From assembly GCA_000818945.1 (NCBI GenBank), contig KN805431.1:124001-188000 (forward strand): DNA of 64,000 bases. Direction: 5' to 3'. The notes under the pieces were generated by a model. The model saw nothing but the letters and a program-made list of their open reading frames with translations. It was not told the DNA's origin and did not search any database. Positions within the stretch are counted from its first letter, which is position 1; each line of letters begins with the position of its first letter. This stretch comes from Schizochytrium sp. CCTCC M209059 (lineage: Eukaryota > Sar > Bigyra > Thraustochytrida > Thraustochytriidae). The position numbers and the translations under genes are program-made. Positions 8,627 to 18,029 of this stretch are shown here, piece after piece.

Positions 8627-10914
8627 TGACCAGTGGGACCCCACTCTTCATTGCTAGTCTTGCTTTTTTCTTTTTCTGGTAAGCAGCATTGTGCGTTTGC
8701 GCGGCGTCGCTGCCACCCACGATCCCAGTATCGTCGGCGTCTAGCTTGCATCGAGGCTGCACCGGCCGGGCAGTACGCAATGAGAGCGCCTCTGTCTGGG
8801 TAGTTTGCGAAGACCCCGCTCGAGAAACACGCCTGCCATGTCTCTATATCTTCTTGACAAATGGGGAAAGGGCACCGTTTCCGCACCAAAGTGAATCAAA
8901 GCTTCTGGTCTCATCCAGTCAGACCTGGGCCTCGTTCGCTCGAGCCGCCCCATCCGTTCGTTCGTGCAACCTCCAAGCCCGAGGCAAGTCAAGTCCCGCC
9001 GCGCAGAGAGACGGTCTTGGCCGCCCGTCGGAGGACCCTCGACGGAACGACCTCCCGGTTGGTTCACCACCCAACCTCTTTCCTCCCTTCCTTCCCTCGT
9101 CCCCGATCCGCTCCGCTCTGTGCCGTCGCCCGTGCAGATAAACTCACGGGGATTCCCTGCCCGCTCCAGTCTGAGGCTCGTTCTTGCTGCCAGACCGGCG
9201 CAGCAGCACGCGACGAGGTCGACTCGGCGCTTCCATGCATATCGTGAAGAAGAGGTCGCGCCTCTTTCTATTTCAGCCTATTTCTGTTCCAGCAAGTCGG
9301 CGGCATTCGATTAGTCAGTCAGTCAGTCAGTCAGTCAATCGATCGCGACATCTCCTTGAGCCCCTACATCTGCTCTGCCCTCGCGCTGGGCCACCACCGC
9401 TTGCTCGTTCGTCGACGGCGGCCGCGGCGTGCTGCGCTGCCGCTGTCGCTGCCGCTGCGGCTGCGCCGCTGCGCCTGTGCCCCTGCCTCGACCTGCGCCG
9501 CGCCCCGCGCCCGATTTCGTGTCACCGCCCGGGGCTGGTCCGCGCCCATTAAAGATGGCTGGCTATTTCGACATATAGATTTTTGGATGGATTCAGTTAG
9601 TACATGAAATGATTTTGTACGCTACACTGATCCACAGTAACAACCCCCGGGGATAGTGGAAAAAGTATGTAAGTGCTCGTGTATACGTACCCGACTCGGG
9701 TGTTTCTACTTATAATTGTGAAGTGCGCTGAATGATGTGTTAGTGAAAAAAATTCGAGGGTTTTTGTTTGTTTGTTCTTCTCCATTGAATGCAGGACGCT
9801 GATGTTAAGTGAAGCAGAATGAAGATGAAAAAGAATGAATGAATCGAGGAGGAGACTTTGTTATCAGTTAGAGAGAGATAGATGGTCGTTCTTTTCTGCA
9901 ACGCGCCGCAGTGCAGGGTTTGCTTGCTTGCTTGTTTGCTTGCTTGCTGCTCTGGGACCGGCGCCGTCCGAGCCGCGGTGCGTCGTGAGCCGCCGCCGGG
10001 GGCTGCTGCTGCTGTTGCTTGTGACCGGTGGGTAGGTGGTGGGCCAGTGGCCCGGTCGACCTGGGCTCTCATTCAATCCACGAGGCCGCTGCTTGCTGGC
10101 TTGCGCTCGCATGCCGTGCTGCGCCCTGCGCTTCGAGCCTTGGAGCAAACAAGCACGGACTTCAAGTGGCGGGCCAGGAGGTCCCGGACCACGCGGGCGC
10201 TCTCGGGTACTAGTACTACTACTCCAGGTCGACGACGGTGACGGCGAGGCCTGACAGTGAGCAGTGAGAGAGTGACCGGGGCCAGCCAAGCAAGGCACCA
10301 CCGGGCTTTCTTGCCAGGGTACCCTTCCTCCCCATGCGCCTCCTCCCGCTCCTCTCTCTCTCGCACGCACGACCGAGCCGCTGCTCGCGCTCGCTCCCCA
10401 AGCTTGTTTTGCGCGGCGTTGGCTCCATCCAGGGCCTCTGCGCAGCGTCGCACGCCTTTGCGCATGCCAAGGCGGTTCGCAAAGGCCCAGATCGCTAGCC
10501 AGCGCTGGGCAGGACAAGCTTGCGGCGCGAGCGCGCGCGGGACCCTCTCGTGCTCGCGGCCAAGAGCTTGGCTTTCGCTTGCCGCGAAGAGAGGAGGGAG
10601 GAGACAAGGGGAAAGGAGTCCCTGACAAGCCGGTGGGTAAGGGTATGAGCAACAGCACCACCGGAAGTGCTGCGCGGTCGAAAATCTACTTCAGAGAAAA
10701 GCTATACGCACAGGTGACGGAGTGAGTGACGAGCGCGATCGCAGTGGTGAAGACGCACGGCGACGGCTTGTGGAAGGGATACATGCAGTTGCGCTCACGC
10801 TCTTGATTCTTTCTCGCCACCAAGAAGAGAAAATGCAGTCGCGCTCGCGTTTTTGACCTTTTTCCTGTCATCAAAAGCGCACACAGCGTGTCTTGGCCAA
10901 TCGAATGAATGCGT
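8627..10914. other. Long intergenic region, no credible gene
   Basis: About 2.3 kb of mixed composition. It contains a (TCAG)n microsatellite at about 9312-9338, a (GCTT)n tract near 9920-9950, an AT-rich stretch at 9560-9870 and Arg/Ser/Pro-rich open frames typical of GC-rich noncoding DNA. An imperfect tandem duplication of about 48 bp (units near 10784 and 10832, each with GCAGT-GCGCTC-CGC) lies at its end. Confidence 0.5.
9312..9338. repeat. (TCAG)n microsatellite
   Basis: About six copies of the tetranucleotide followed by TCAATCGATCG. Confidence 0.9.
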
Positions 10915-11363
10915 TCACTTGTTCGCGGGGCGACGAAGGCGATGATCAAGGCGATCCCTACGAATATTTTGTACAATAGGGCCGGGCAGTTTGCGAATGA
11001 TGAGTCTGTTGCGAGTAGTACGACGACGACGGGAATTTGTGCGCGTTAAGAACCTGTCTTGGAGGGGTCCTTCCCTGTGCGTACCGACGCAAGACGCCGC
11101 ATTCCGTTGCCGATTGACAGGGGGCGCCGGAGGACTAGGCGGGCCGCCAGGACGAGAAGGAGGATCGGGACGGACTTGCGGTACTCCTGGTTCTTCCGCC
11201 TTTAAAACGCACAGCAAATGCTCGAAGAGCAAAGAAGGCATCAGTTCATGCCCTGTACCATCGACGCCTTTGGTAAAATCGGACTTACCTCCAAGTCAGG
11301 TGTCTCCTCCTGCGCATCGTCGAGAACAGCCTGTTCCACAGTGGGCTCCTCAGCAGCGATCAT
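10915..11363 (-). CDS. Weak candidate two-exon gene, unknown function
   Basis: Minus strand. An exon-like frame with the ATG at 11363 reads MIAAEEPTVEQAVLDDAQEE, then TPDLE, and ends at 11289 exactly at a consensus donor GAG|GTAAGT. An 89-bp putative intron (11288-11200) contains a CTGAT branch-like sequence and ends TTTTAAAG|G. The next exon (11199-10915) continues in the same phase with a Pro-rich stretch (PPSRPGGPPSPPAPP) and an Arg-rich tail ending in PANK. The coding frame is also open upstream of the ATG (GRHQEQEEAKLRGKQQG), so a further 5' exon is possible. No family recognised; it may be a chance arrangement. Confidence 0.22.
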
Positions 11364-11411
11364 CCCTTGCTGCTTCCCACGTAATTTCGCTTCTTCTTGT
11401 TCCTGATGACG

Positions 11412-11998
11412 GCCTCAATCCTCTCTTCCCTCTCTCTCTCTCTCTTGCGACACGGAAGCTGTTATGTGGCACAAGCGAGCGCTATTAATTAAAAAAAAAA
11501 CAAGGAGTCTAGGTCTATGCCAGTCAGTATCTCCTATATCCATGGGCGAGCCTGTCGACGAGCGCGAAAGCACTCGTGCAGAGCAGAGCAGCGTTACACA
11601 AAGGCTCTTCCCGCACCACGCCGCTCTCGTGCTGCTCTGGCCCGCCTCCCTACCGCCTCCCGCCTCCCCGTTTGCGCGCGCGTGCAAGCAAGAGATGTAT
11701 AGTGGTTATGTCATGTCGATGGCATGTCTCGATCTTTTGCTCACGTCACGATCCTCGCGCGGTCCCTGCGCGATCTACGCGGGCTGTACGTGCGCTCTGC
11801 GCTGCCCTCCGCTGTCCGTGCGCTCTGCGCTGCCCTCCGCTGCGTGCGCGCCCCCTCTCGCGCGCGCGCTCGCTCTCGCTCATACTCACATGTGATGTTT
11901 CGACTCTGCACACCAAGAAAAGAACGAATCATGGCTTACGATCTCACGACGATCTCATGCCTTGATGATATATAAGGGAGAACGATTGAAATGAATGT
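11412..11998. other. Intergenic, low complexity
   Basis: Contains (CT)n near 11430-11450, a poly-A run at about 11490, near-tandem GCGCTCTGCGCTGCCCTCCG units near 11795-11850 and a TATATAAGG at about 11969. No gene recognised. Confidence 0.45.
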
Positions 11999-12658
11999 GT
12001 GGCGAGACAGAGTCAGCGTCCTTCGTCTGCCTCGTGTGTTACTCATTGTTGTGTGCGGCCCGGAGTCATCGCTCTGAAGAAGCGAGAGCAGTTCGCTGAG
12101 GAGGGCGATGTTGAGTTGCTCTTGATCCAGCTAGCAGCCGAATCGCCAAACGATTTCTGTTATAATCGAGGCGAAAGGATGACCAAGCAGGTCCTTGCCA
12201 AATATCTCGAGCTGCAGAGTGATCAGATAAGCCTGGCGATGTCAAGGTCCGCCCTTGTCGAACGCATTCGCGCTCTGAAGATCAGTCGACCTAGCACCTT
12301 GTCTCCTACGTCGGCCCCTACCGAATCGATCCCTCACCCCAGTTCTTGAATGGCCGCAACCGCTGCTGCATCACCTGCTCCAGGTTCAACCGGGACCTCC
12401 ATTCCGCAGAATGAAGTCATCTCGGCAGACGAGGAAGCTCTCATCATCAAGGCGTTGGCCGCGAAGGCAGCTTCTTGCACCGAGTTCGGGGTTTCCCGCT
12501 CGTGCAGGAAGGTCACACAACCAGATCTTTTGCAGTACCTCGAGGTCGAAGGCTTGCGTGTTCTGTGGCATGGTCCTCACGACGACCTCATGCGAATCGT
12601 TCTTGGTCACATACGGAGCACCTCCAGCGCTTCTGCGCTGCCGCCGATGTACTCGTAG
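11999..12658 (+). pseudogene. Two SAP-like modules in one frame split by a TGA stop
   Basis: Two open stretches in the same frame are separated by a single TGA at 12347-12349, directly followed by ATG. Each half carries the same pattern of about 55 residues. First: ELLLIQLAAESPND, then ERMTKQVLAKYLELQ and ALVERIRALK. Second: EALIIKALAAKAAS, then RKVTQPDLLQYLEVEG and DDLMRIVLGHI. The second part of each looks like a SAP-type helix-extended-helix (DNA/RNA-binding) motif. The first half has no ATG upstream of the module. This suggests a duplicated small domain in a decayed gene, or exons of a larger gene; readthrough of the TGA is possible but unsupported. No homologous neighbour is in the window. 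Confidence 0.4.
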
Positions 12659-13164
12659 GGCATCTCAACGAGCGCGTGGCGCTGCTGACGTCCGCCAGTG
12701 GCGACAACTGCATTTTCATCCCCAAAACGATGCAAATGTGCATGCCCCATATAAACAAACAGTTGGCAAATATCTTTAGAGTATCTAACTCGCTAAATAC
12801 CTCCTTGCTCCCACCGCCCGTCGAAATGTAAGGGCAGCAGCCCCGCGGGGGGGGTCGAACGCTCAACTTTGAACTCTTCTCGCTCCTCCAAAACTCGACC
12901 AAAACCTTTACTGGGAATCTTGTGCAGTCCGCCGTGGCACGGGCCTGTCCTATCTCCATCTCCAATGCTCGCGCGTGGATTTGCTGAAGCAATTTTCTGA
13001 ACAGTATGAAACCGGAGCCAAAACGAAGGTTTTACCCTAGGCCTAGATACAATTGAATTTCTGAAATTTCCGAGCCTTTCCGTACCTAGGTTTAGGCTAT
13101 CCTTCAAACCAGTGCCTTTTTTAGAAATGTACGCGAGGCCTTTGTTTTTCTTTGCCTGCACGCA
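12659..13164. other. 3' flank of the CSPP1-like gene
   Basis: Contains a G8 run near 12845 and one TAGGCCTA palindrome (13038-13045) next to related CCTAGG/TTTAGGC sequence. No gene seen. Confidence 0.5.
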
Positions 13165-16100
13165 TCAAGGAGCCGACGGCGGAGAAGTCGGCAGCCAGCG
13201 AGTCTCACAGTCGAGCCTACGTTCGGATGGAACAGAAACGAGAGGACGTTTGTGATGTTGTCCTGATCGTTTACCTTCAAGAAAGTCCTCAAGAAAAGCA
13301 TCCAGCTGGTCACCGTGCAGTTTCGAGCAATCTCCCATGCTTTCCAAGCGAGCAAGGCGCTCGCGATTCTGCTCATGAATACGATAAATGTCGAAATCAG
13401 CAGCCCCTTCTTCTTGTCTCGGCGCATTGTGACTTTTTGTTCCTGGCTCATCCGCTTGGCAGTGATCGCGAACCGGCGATACCCACAGCGTAGCTTCCCG
13501 CGCAAGCTGACGTTTTTGTGGCGGTGATGACGCTGATGCGGAAGGTTGAAATCTTGCTGGAGGGGGGGGTGATGAGGCAATTTTTCGATTGACAGCTATT
13601 CCCTGGTTTTCATCAGTCACCGTACCGAGCGCTTCTGCCCCTGTCCCTGTTCCTGTTCCTGTCCCTGTCCACGCGCTCACGCGATGCTTGCGCGGCGTGG
13701 CCCGGTGTGCTCGCCGGGACGCATCCCTACTCACGCCGAAAGCTTTCCCATCAGGAAAAATAAACTTGGACTCACTCTCCAATGTCTGCCCAAGCGGGCT
13801 TGTCGCGCTTCTCAAGGTGTCATCGCTGCTACTCGCGCTCGGAAAAAGCGACTTGACGAGTTGTAGTGCTGGCGAACCCAAATCATCCCATGATTCTCTA
13901 TCTTGTGGCGATGACAATTTCCCCAGAGGCTGCATTTGGCGTTTTCCGGCATCACGCAAGTTGCTCCGACGCCTTCGCGTACCTGTGGGTTGCGGTGCAG
14001 GCACATAGCCCAAAACATTTCGGCGAAAGATATCCTCTTGGCTCGAACTCTCGTGTCGAAGGTCTTCAAGTTGCTCGCGCATGTACTCCAGAGCTTCCCG
14101 CGTCCGCGCTTGCTCGCTTCGTGTCGCTGCAGTTTCTCTGAGAAGTGTGTCAAGCGTATCGTCATGGGCATTGGAGAGCATACCTCGTTCGGCTCCGGCT
14201 CCGCTAGAGTTCCTACGAGTAACATTTTCATCAGCAGCTACTACCGAGTTTGGCAGTCTTCCTGTCGATTGCCTCACTTGCAAGGAAGAGCTACGCTTCG
14301 AGATTGGTCGTTCATCAGGAGGAATGAAGTTTTCACGCGGCGAGACGGAAGGCTCGAAGAGCTGCGCGGTTCCTGGAAGACCTTGCGGCGGCATCTCTGG
14401 TGAGACAGGGTCGAATAGGCCTGTCTTGGCAGCCTCTATGGGTGCATGTGCAGAGCGAGGACTTGACGAGCTTCCTTGCTGCAGATGCTCTCCGGGCGTC
14501 GCAGCGCCGATTGCCCCAATCGAAGGTCTTCGTGGATCCTTGAACTTTAGTTCGAGTTCACGTCTTTCCCTAACAACGCGCTCCTCTTCCTCTTCTTCTT
14601 GTCGCTTCCTCTGCTCTTCCTCTTCTTCTCGTTGACGTTTTTTCTCTGCAATTTGTTTTTCGAGCTGTTCCTGGTGCTCGATTTTGCGTTTTTGGGCTTC
14701 TTTCTCGCGCTCTAACGATTCTTGAATTTCGCGTTGTTCCCGCGCAAGACGCTCTTCATCCTCGCGTTCTTGCCGCTCGCGCTCCTTCTTTTCGCGCTCC
14801 TTGCGAGCCTGATCCATTTGCATTTGCGAAAGTAACTCGTTTCGCTGCGCCATTTGCTTCATGCGCTTTTCTGCAAGCTCGGCTTGCACCGCAGGGTCAG
14901 ATGGATCGAGCATGAGCTTCGTGAACCGGGGCACGCTGGCACGAGACGGTGATCCTGGCCCTTGACTTCTTGCGCTCTCGAGCGCATGCATACCGGGCAT
15001 GCCAGAACTGGCACCGTTGGGGCCAGAATAATAAACGCCTCCAGATTGACCCATTTGCGAGCCTTCGTAGAGTGCTGGGACGCCTGCTGGATGCGCCTGC
15101 TGATAATGGGGTGCCTGCAGCTGACCGGATCCAGGTACCGCTTCTCCTGGTGGGTACTGAACAGGGTACATTTGATGTTGAGCCAATGGTCCGCCAGAAA
15201 AGTGTTGTGGGCCCGATAGAGCCGAATTCTGGAGTGGCGCCTGCGGTTGCTGCAACGCAGCAGGAAAGGGTGCGTTAGACCAGGGCTGCTGCTGATGATG
15301 GCGTGGATCAAACGGGACTGTTTGCTGGTACGGAGGTACGTGCTGTTGCGTGGGAGACGGAAATGTCGGAACGATGTGGGGAAAACCTTGAGGTGCAGGT
15401 AGAGCCCCATTTCCATATCCTATGGACCGTGAAGTGTCCAAGCCTCTACGCGCGACGCGTTCCGCGTTCTCTCGCTGCTTTTTTTCCGCCATCTGCTGTT
15501 CAAGGTACCGCGCATACTCTGACTTTTTCTGTGCAGCCGCGCTTTCCGAACCTGGACCCCAACCCAGCGCCTGATTGATTCCTCGATGAGCATGAGAAGC
15601 TGCAACTGGACTTGGCGCGCTATAATCTTCTTCGACACGGGTTTCAAGACGTTGCTGTTGCTCTCGGATTTTTTTGTCGCGAATTTGCTTTTCTAGATCT
15701 CTTGCGTATTGCTGCTTGGCACTTTCAGCTTCGTTATGTTGAGAATGAGATGGCCCTCGCGACGCGTCGTGTCCTATACCTCGAGCGAGGAGGCGTTCTT
15801 GCTCATCACGGAGCTTTTTCTCGCGAATCTGCTGCTCCAACTCGTGAGCATATCGTGCACGTTCGTCGAGAGCAGCTTGGGCATGCTGATCATGGGCATT
15901 AGAATTCGAGCCCTGAGGCTGGCTTTGAATAATGCGTTCTTCCTCTTCGCGTCGTTTCTTGTCTCGAATTTGTTGCTCGAGGTCGTGAGCATATTGCGTA
16001 CGTGCATCGAAATTACTCTGAGCCTGCTGTGCGTGCGCTGCCGTTTGAAAGCCTCGAGGCTGGTCTCGAAGCAGACGCTCTTCCTCTTCACGTCGTTTCT

Positions 16101-17550
16101 TATCATGAATTTGCTGCTCGAGCTCATGAGCATATTGAGCACGTGCATCGAGTGCACGCTGATTTTCATGCGCGTGCTCTGCGCTTTGCCTTCCTCGAGG
16201 CTGATCTCGAAGAAGACGCTCTTCCTCTTCGCGTCGCTTCTTGTCGCGAATTTGCTGTTCGAGCTCATGAGCATATTGAGCACGTGCATTCAGGACGGCT
16301 TGGGCATCCTCCGCATGGCTGAGCGGTGCGACATTTGAAGGTTGAGAACGCAGAATGCGATCTTGCTCCTCGTGTCGCTTCTTGTCATGGATCTGCTGCT
16401 CGAGCTCGTGTGCGTACCGTGCGCGGGCATCCAAGGCAGCTTGGGTATTATGTTCATAACCGCTTGAAGTAGACTGGGATTGCTGAGTTCGTAAGACTCG
16501 GTCTTCCTCCTCGCGTAGCCTCTTTTCGTGCATTTGGTTCTCTAGCTCGCGGGCGTACCGAGAGCGCGCGTCAAGCGCCTCTTTCTTTTCTTGCTCAAGG
16601 CTCGACATGTTGCTATTTTGAGGTTGTTTGTGCATATCATGACTGTTGTACTCTACGCGCTCCCCGTTACGAGTGTGTTGGTTTACTGTATCATGCGCAT
16701 GCCGCTCTGACGTATCGATCGCAAAGCGTTTTTGCTCTTCTTCACTACTAACAAACATATTAGACGAACTGTTTGAACTTTTCGGAAAGTGCTCAACTTG
16801 CGAAGATGATTTGCTTGCAGACTGTACCTGAGAGTCTCCTTGAGTCGCGTTTTGGGTGTGATGGTGAATACCTTGCTGGCTTTCGTTGGGTGCGAAATCA
16901 TTGCGGTAGTTTTGATGGAATTCTCGCTCTCCGAAACGCATGTCCTTCATTTGACCAGGATTGCTCGATGCTTCTGGCACGGAAGATAAGTCTGGATGTT
17001 TTCCTTGCGCTCGCGATTGAAGATTGGTTTTCAGCTTGGACATCGCGTCGCCATTCGAGCTTTTACGTGCGTCCTGACTTGATGCGCGCATCGAATCTCG
17101 AGATTTTTCTTGAAATCGCAAGCGCTTGGCTTCGTACGCTTGGCGACGGCGCTCCTCTGCTCTTTCCTCTTCGGCGCTATGCGTCGATTGAGGCTTGTGT
17201 GCCCCGCTGCCTCCATGTTCGACGTCGTGAAAGAGGTCTGCAAGCTTTGCATTTCCAGTCGCAAAAAGTTGAGCTGTTCCCGCGCCCTCGTCTGCGGGCC
17301 TTCTTTGCCTCTCTAAAGCCGCAATTTCTTGGGAAGGGGCTTCAAGTTGTGCGGGTCCCGAGTTCGTTCTGCGTCGTCGCTCCTCTTCACGTCTGCGTAG
17401 GCGCTCTTCTCGCGAGAGTCCAGATCGAGAGCTAGCGCCCGACGCTCCTGTGCCGCCAAGGGCGCCGCTACCTTCGCCGCCGAGTTTGGCCCAAAGAGAC
17501 GCGTTGGGGCCCTTGGGCGCGAAGAGCTGGTCCTTTTGCAAGGGTTCCAT
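13165..17550 (-). CDS. CSPP1-like centrosomal coiled-coil protein with 47-residue repeats
   Basis: 1461 residues from the first ATG (17550; the frame is open upstream but has no ATG). Highly charged, largely helical. Eight units of the form YAxELExQIxxKKxREExxR lie at about residues 324-703 (bases 15442-16581), spaced 47-48 residues apart, for example YAHELEQQIRDKKRREEEER. This core resembles the YAxEL-IxEKKR segments of centrosome and spindle pole-associated protein 1, which stabilises microtubules at ciliary tips and spindle poles. A Gln/Pro-rich region, a further Glu/Arg coiled coil (after SDPAVQAELAEKRMKQMAQ) and a C-terminal helix (IYRIHEQNRERLARLE) follow. A GT dipeptide run is encoded at about 13640-13670. 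The CSPP1 assignment rests on repeat style and overall layout; another centriolar or ciliary coiled-coil protein is possible. Confidence 0.6.
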   Translation of the reverse strand: MEPLQKDQLFAPKGPNASLWAKLGGEGSGALGGTGASGASSRSGLSREERLRRREEERRRRTNSGPAQLEAPSQEIAALERQRRPADEGAGTAQLFATGNAKLADLFHDVEHGGSGAHKPQSTHSAEEERAEERRRQAYEAKRLRFQEKSRDSMRASSQDARKSSNGDAMSKLKTNLQSRAQGKHPDLSSVPEASSNPGQMKDMRFGEREFHQNYRNDFAPNESQQGIHHHTQNATQGDSQVQSASKSSSQVEHFPKSSNSSSNMFVSSEEEQKRFAIDTSERHAHDTVNQHTRNGERVEYNSHDMHKQPQNSNMSSLEQEKKEALDARSRYARELENQMHEKRLREEEDRVLRTQQSQSTSSGYEHNTQAALDARARYAHELEQQIHDKKRHEEQDRILRSQPSNVAPLSHAEDAQAVLNARAQYAHELEQQIRDKKRREEEERLLRDQPRGRQSAEHAHENQRALDARAQYAHELEQQIHDKKRREEEERLLRDQPRGFQTAAHAQQAQSNFDARTQYAHDLEQQIRDKKRREEEERIIQSQPQGSNSNAHDQHAQAALDERARYAHELEQQIREKKLRDEQERLLARGIGHDASRGPSHSQHNEAESAKQQYARDLEKQIRDKKIREQQQRLETRVEEDYSAPSPVAASHAHRGINQALGWGPGSESAAAQKKSEYARYLEQQMAEKKQRENAERVARRGLDTSRSIGYGNGALPAPQGFPHIVPTFPSPTQQHVPPYQQTVPFDPRHHQQQPWSNAPFPAALQQPQAPLQNSALSGPQHFSGGPLAQHQMYPVQYPPGEAVPGSGQLQAPHYQQAHPAGVPALYEGSQMGQSGGVYYSGPNGASSGMPGMHALESARSQGPGSPSRASVPRFTKLMLDPSDPAVQAELAEKRMKQMAQRNELLSQMQMDQARKEREKKERERQEREDEERLAREQREIQESLEREKEAQKRKIEHQEQLEKQIAEKKRQREEEEEQRKRQEEEEEERVVRERRELELKFKDPRRPSIGAIGAATPGEHLQQGSSSSPRSAHAPIEAAKTGLFDPVSPEMPPQGLPGTAQLFEPSVSPRENFIPPDERPISKRSSSLQVRQSTGRLPNSVVAADENVTRRNSSGAGAERGMLSNAHDDTLDTLLRETAATRSEQARTREALEYMREQLEDLRHESSSQEDIFRRNVLGYVPAPQPTGTRRRRSNLRDAGKRQMQPLGKLSSPQDRESWDDLGSPALQLVKSLFPSASSSDDTLRSATSPLGQTLESESKFIFPDGKAFGVSRDASRRAHRATPRKHRVSAWTGTGTGTGTGAEALGTVTDENQGIAVNRKIASSPPPPARFQPSASASSPPQKRQLAREATLWVSPVRDHCQADEPGTKSHNAPRQEEGAADFDIYRIHEQNRERLARLESMGDCSKLHGDQLDAFLEDFLEGKRSGQHHKRPLVSVPSERRLDCETRWLPTSPPSAP
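15442..16581 (-). repeat. Eight in-frame coding repeats of about 142 bp
   Basis: Each unit encodes a helix core plus a linker such as LLRDQPRG. Units 3 and 4 are nearly identical in the core at protein level (REEEERLLRDQPRG), while the outer ones (first and eighth) are more diverged, suggesting recent exchange in the centre of the array. Confidence 0.85.
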
Positions 17551-18029
17551 CGCTCGTGGGGCGGCGTTGCTCTCTTGTCCAGTCTCGCTCGCAGAGACAC
17601 ATATGCGCGCGAGCGGTCGAGTCTCCGAGCTCGACGCCGCGCGTCCCAATCAATACTGCTCGCTTTCTCGCCCGCTCTCTCGCTCCCTCGCTCTGCCCCG
17701 TGCGCGCAGGCTGATTCTTTCCTGTGCAGCGCAAAGTAGAGCAGGGAAGGAGAGAGCTCTGAGGAGCGAATGAGTGACAGTGCGGCGCAGTGGCTGTGTC
17801 TGAAACGGTCTCCCGGCTCGTTTTCTTTGGACTTGGTTTCTTTCTTTTCTGTTTTTTTCCTCGTGTCTTTCATCCCTTATCACCTTTACGAACGAGTTGA
17901 GAGCGCTCCTGCAGCTGACCAAGCGCAGAGCCGGGCGATGGACGCGCCCGAGCTGGCTGGCTGCGGCGGTCTGGCGGGAGGAAGAGCCCCGCGGAGTGTC
18001 GCGAGCATAGCCGCGATACGGCGGAGGAG
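17551..18029. promoter_or_regulatory. Divergent promoter region, CSPP1-like / ARM-IQ protein
   Basis: Only 479 bp separate the two start codons. The sequence is rich in CGCTC/CTCGCTC on one side and T-rich near 17820-17880. No TATA box seen. Shared regulation is an inference from the spacing. Confidence 0.4.

Noticed and set aside
8861..9247. Frame starting MGKGHRFRTKVNQSF, reminiscent of a small ribosomal protein start
   Set aside because: Only the first residues look suggestive; the rest is Arg/Pro/Ser-rich and matches no ribosomal family I know.
15709..16338. 209-codon plus-strand frame rich in Leu/Ser, membrane-like
   Set aside because: Antisense shadow of the CSPP1-like repeat array; its own repeats simply follow the 142-bp coding repeats.
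15442..16581. Regularly spaced repeats considered as a CRISPR array
   Set aside because: They are in-frame coding repeats with diverged units in a eukaryotic gene; no spacers or cas genes.
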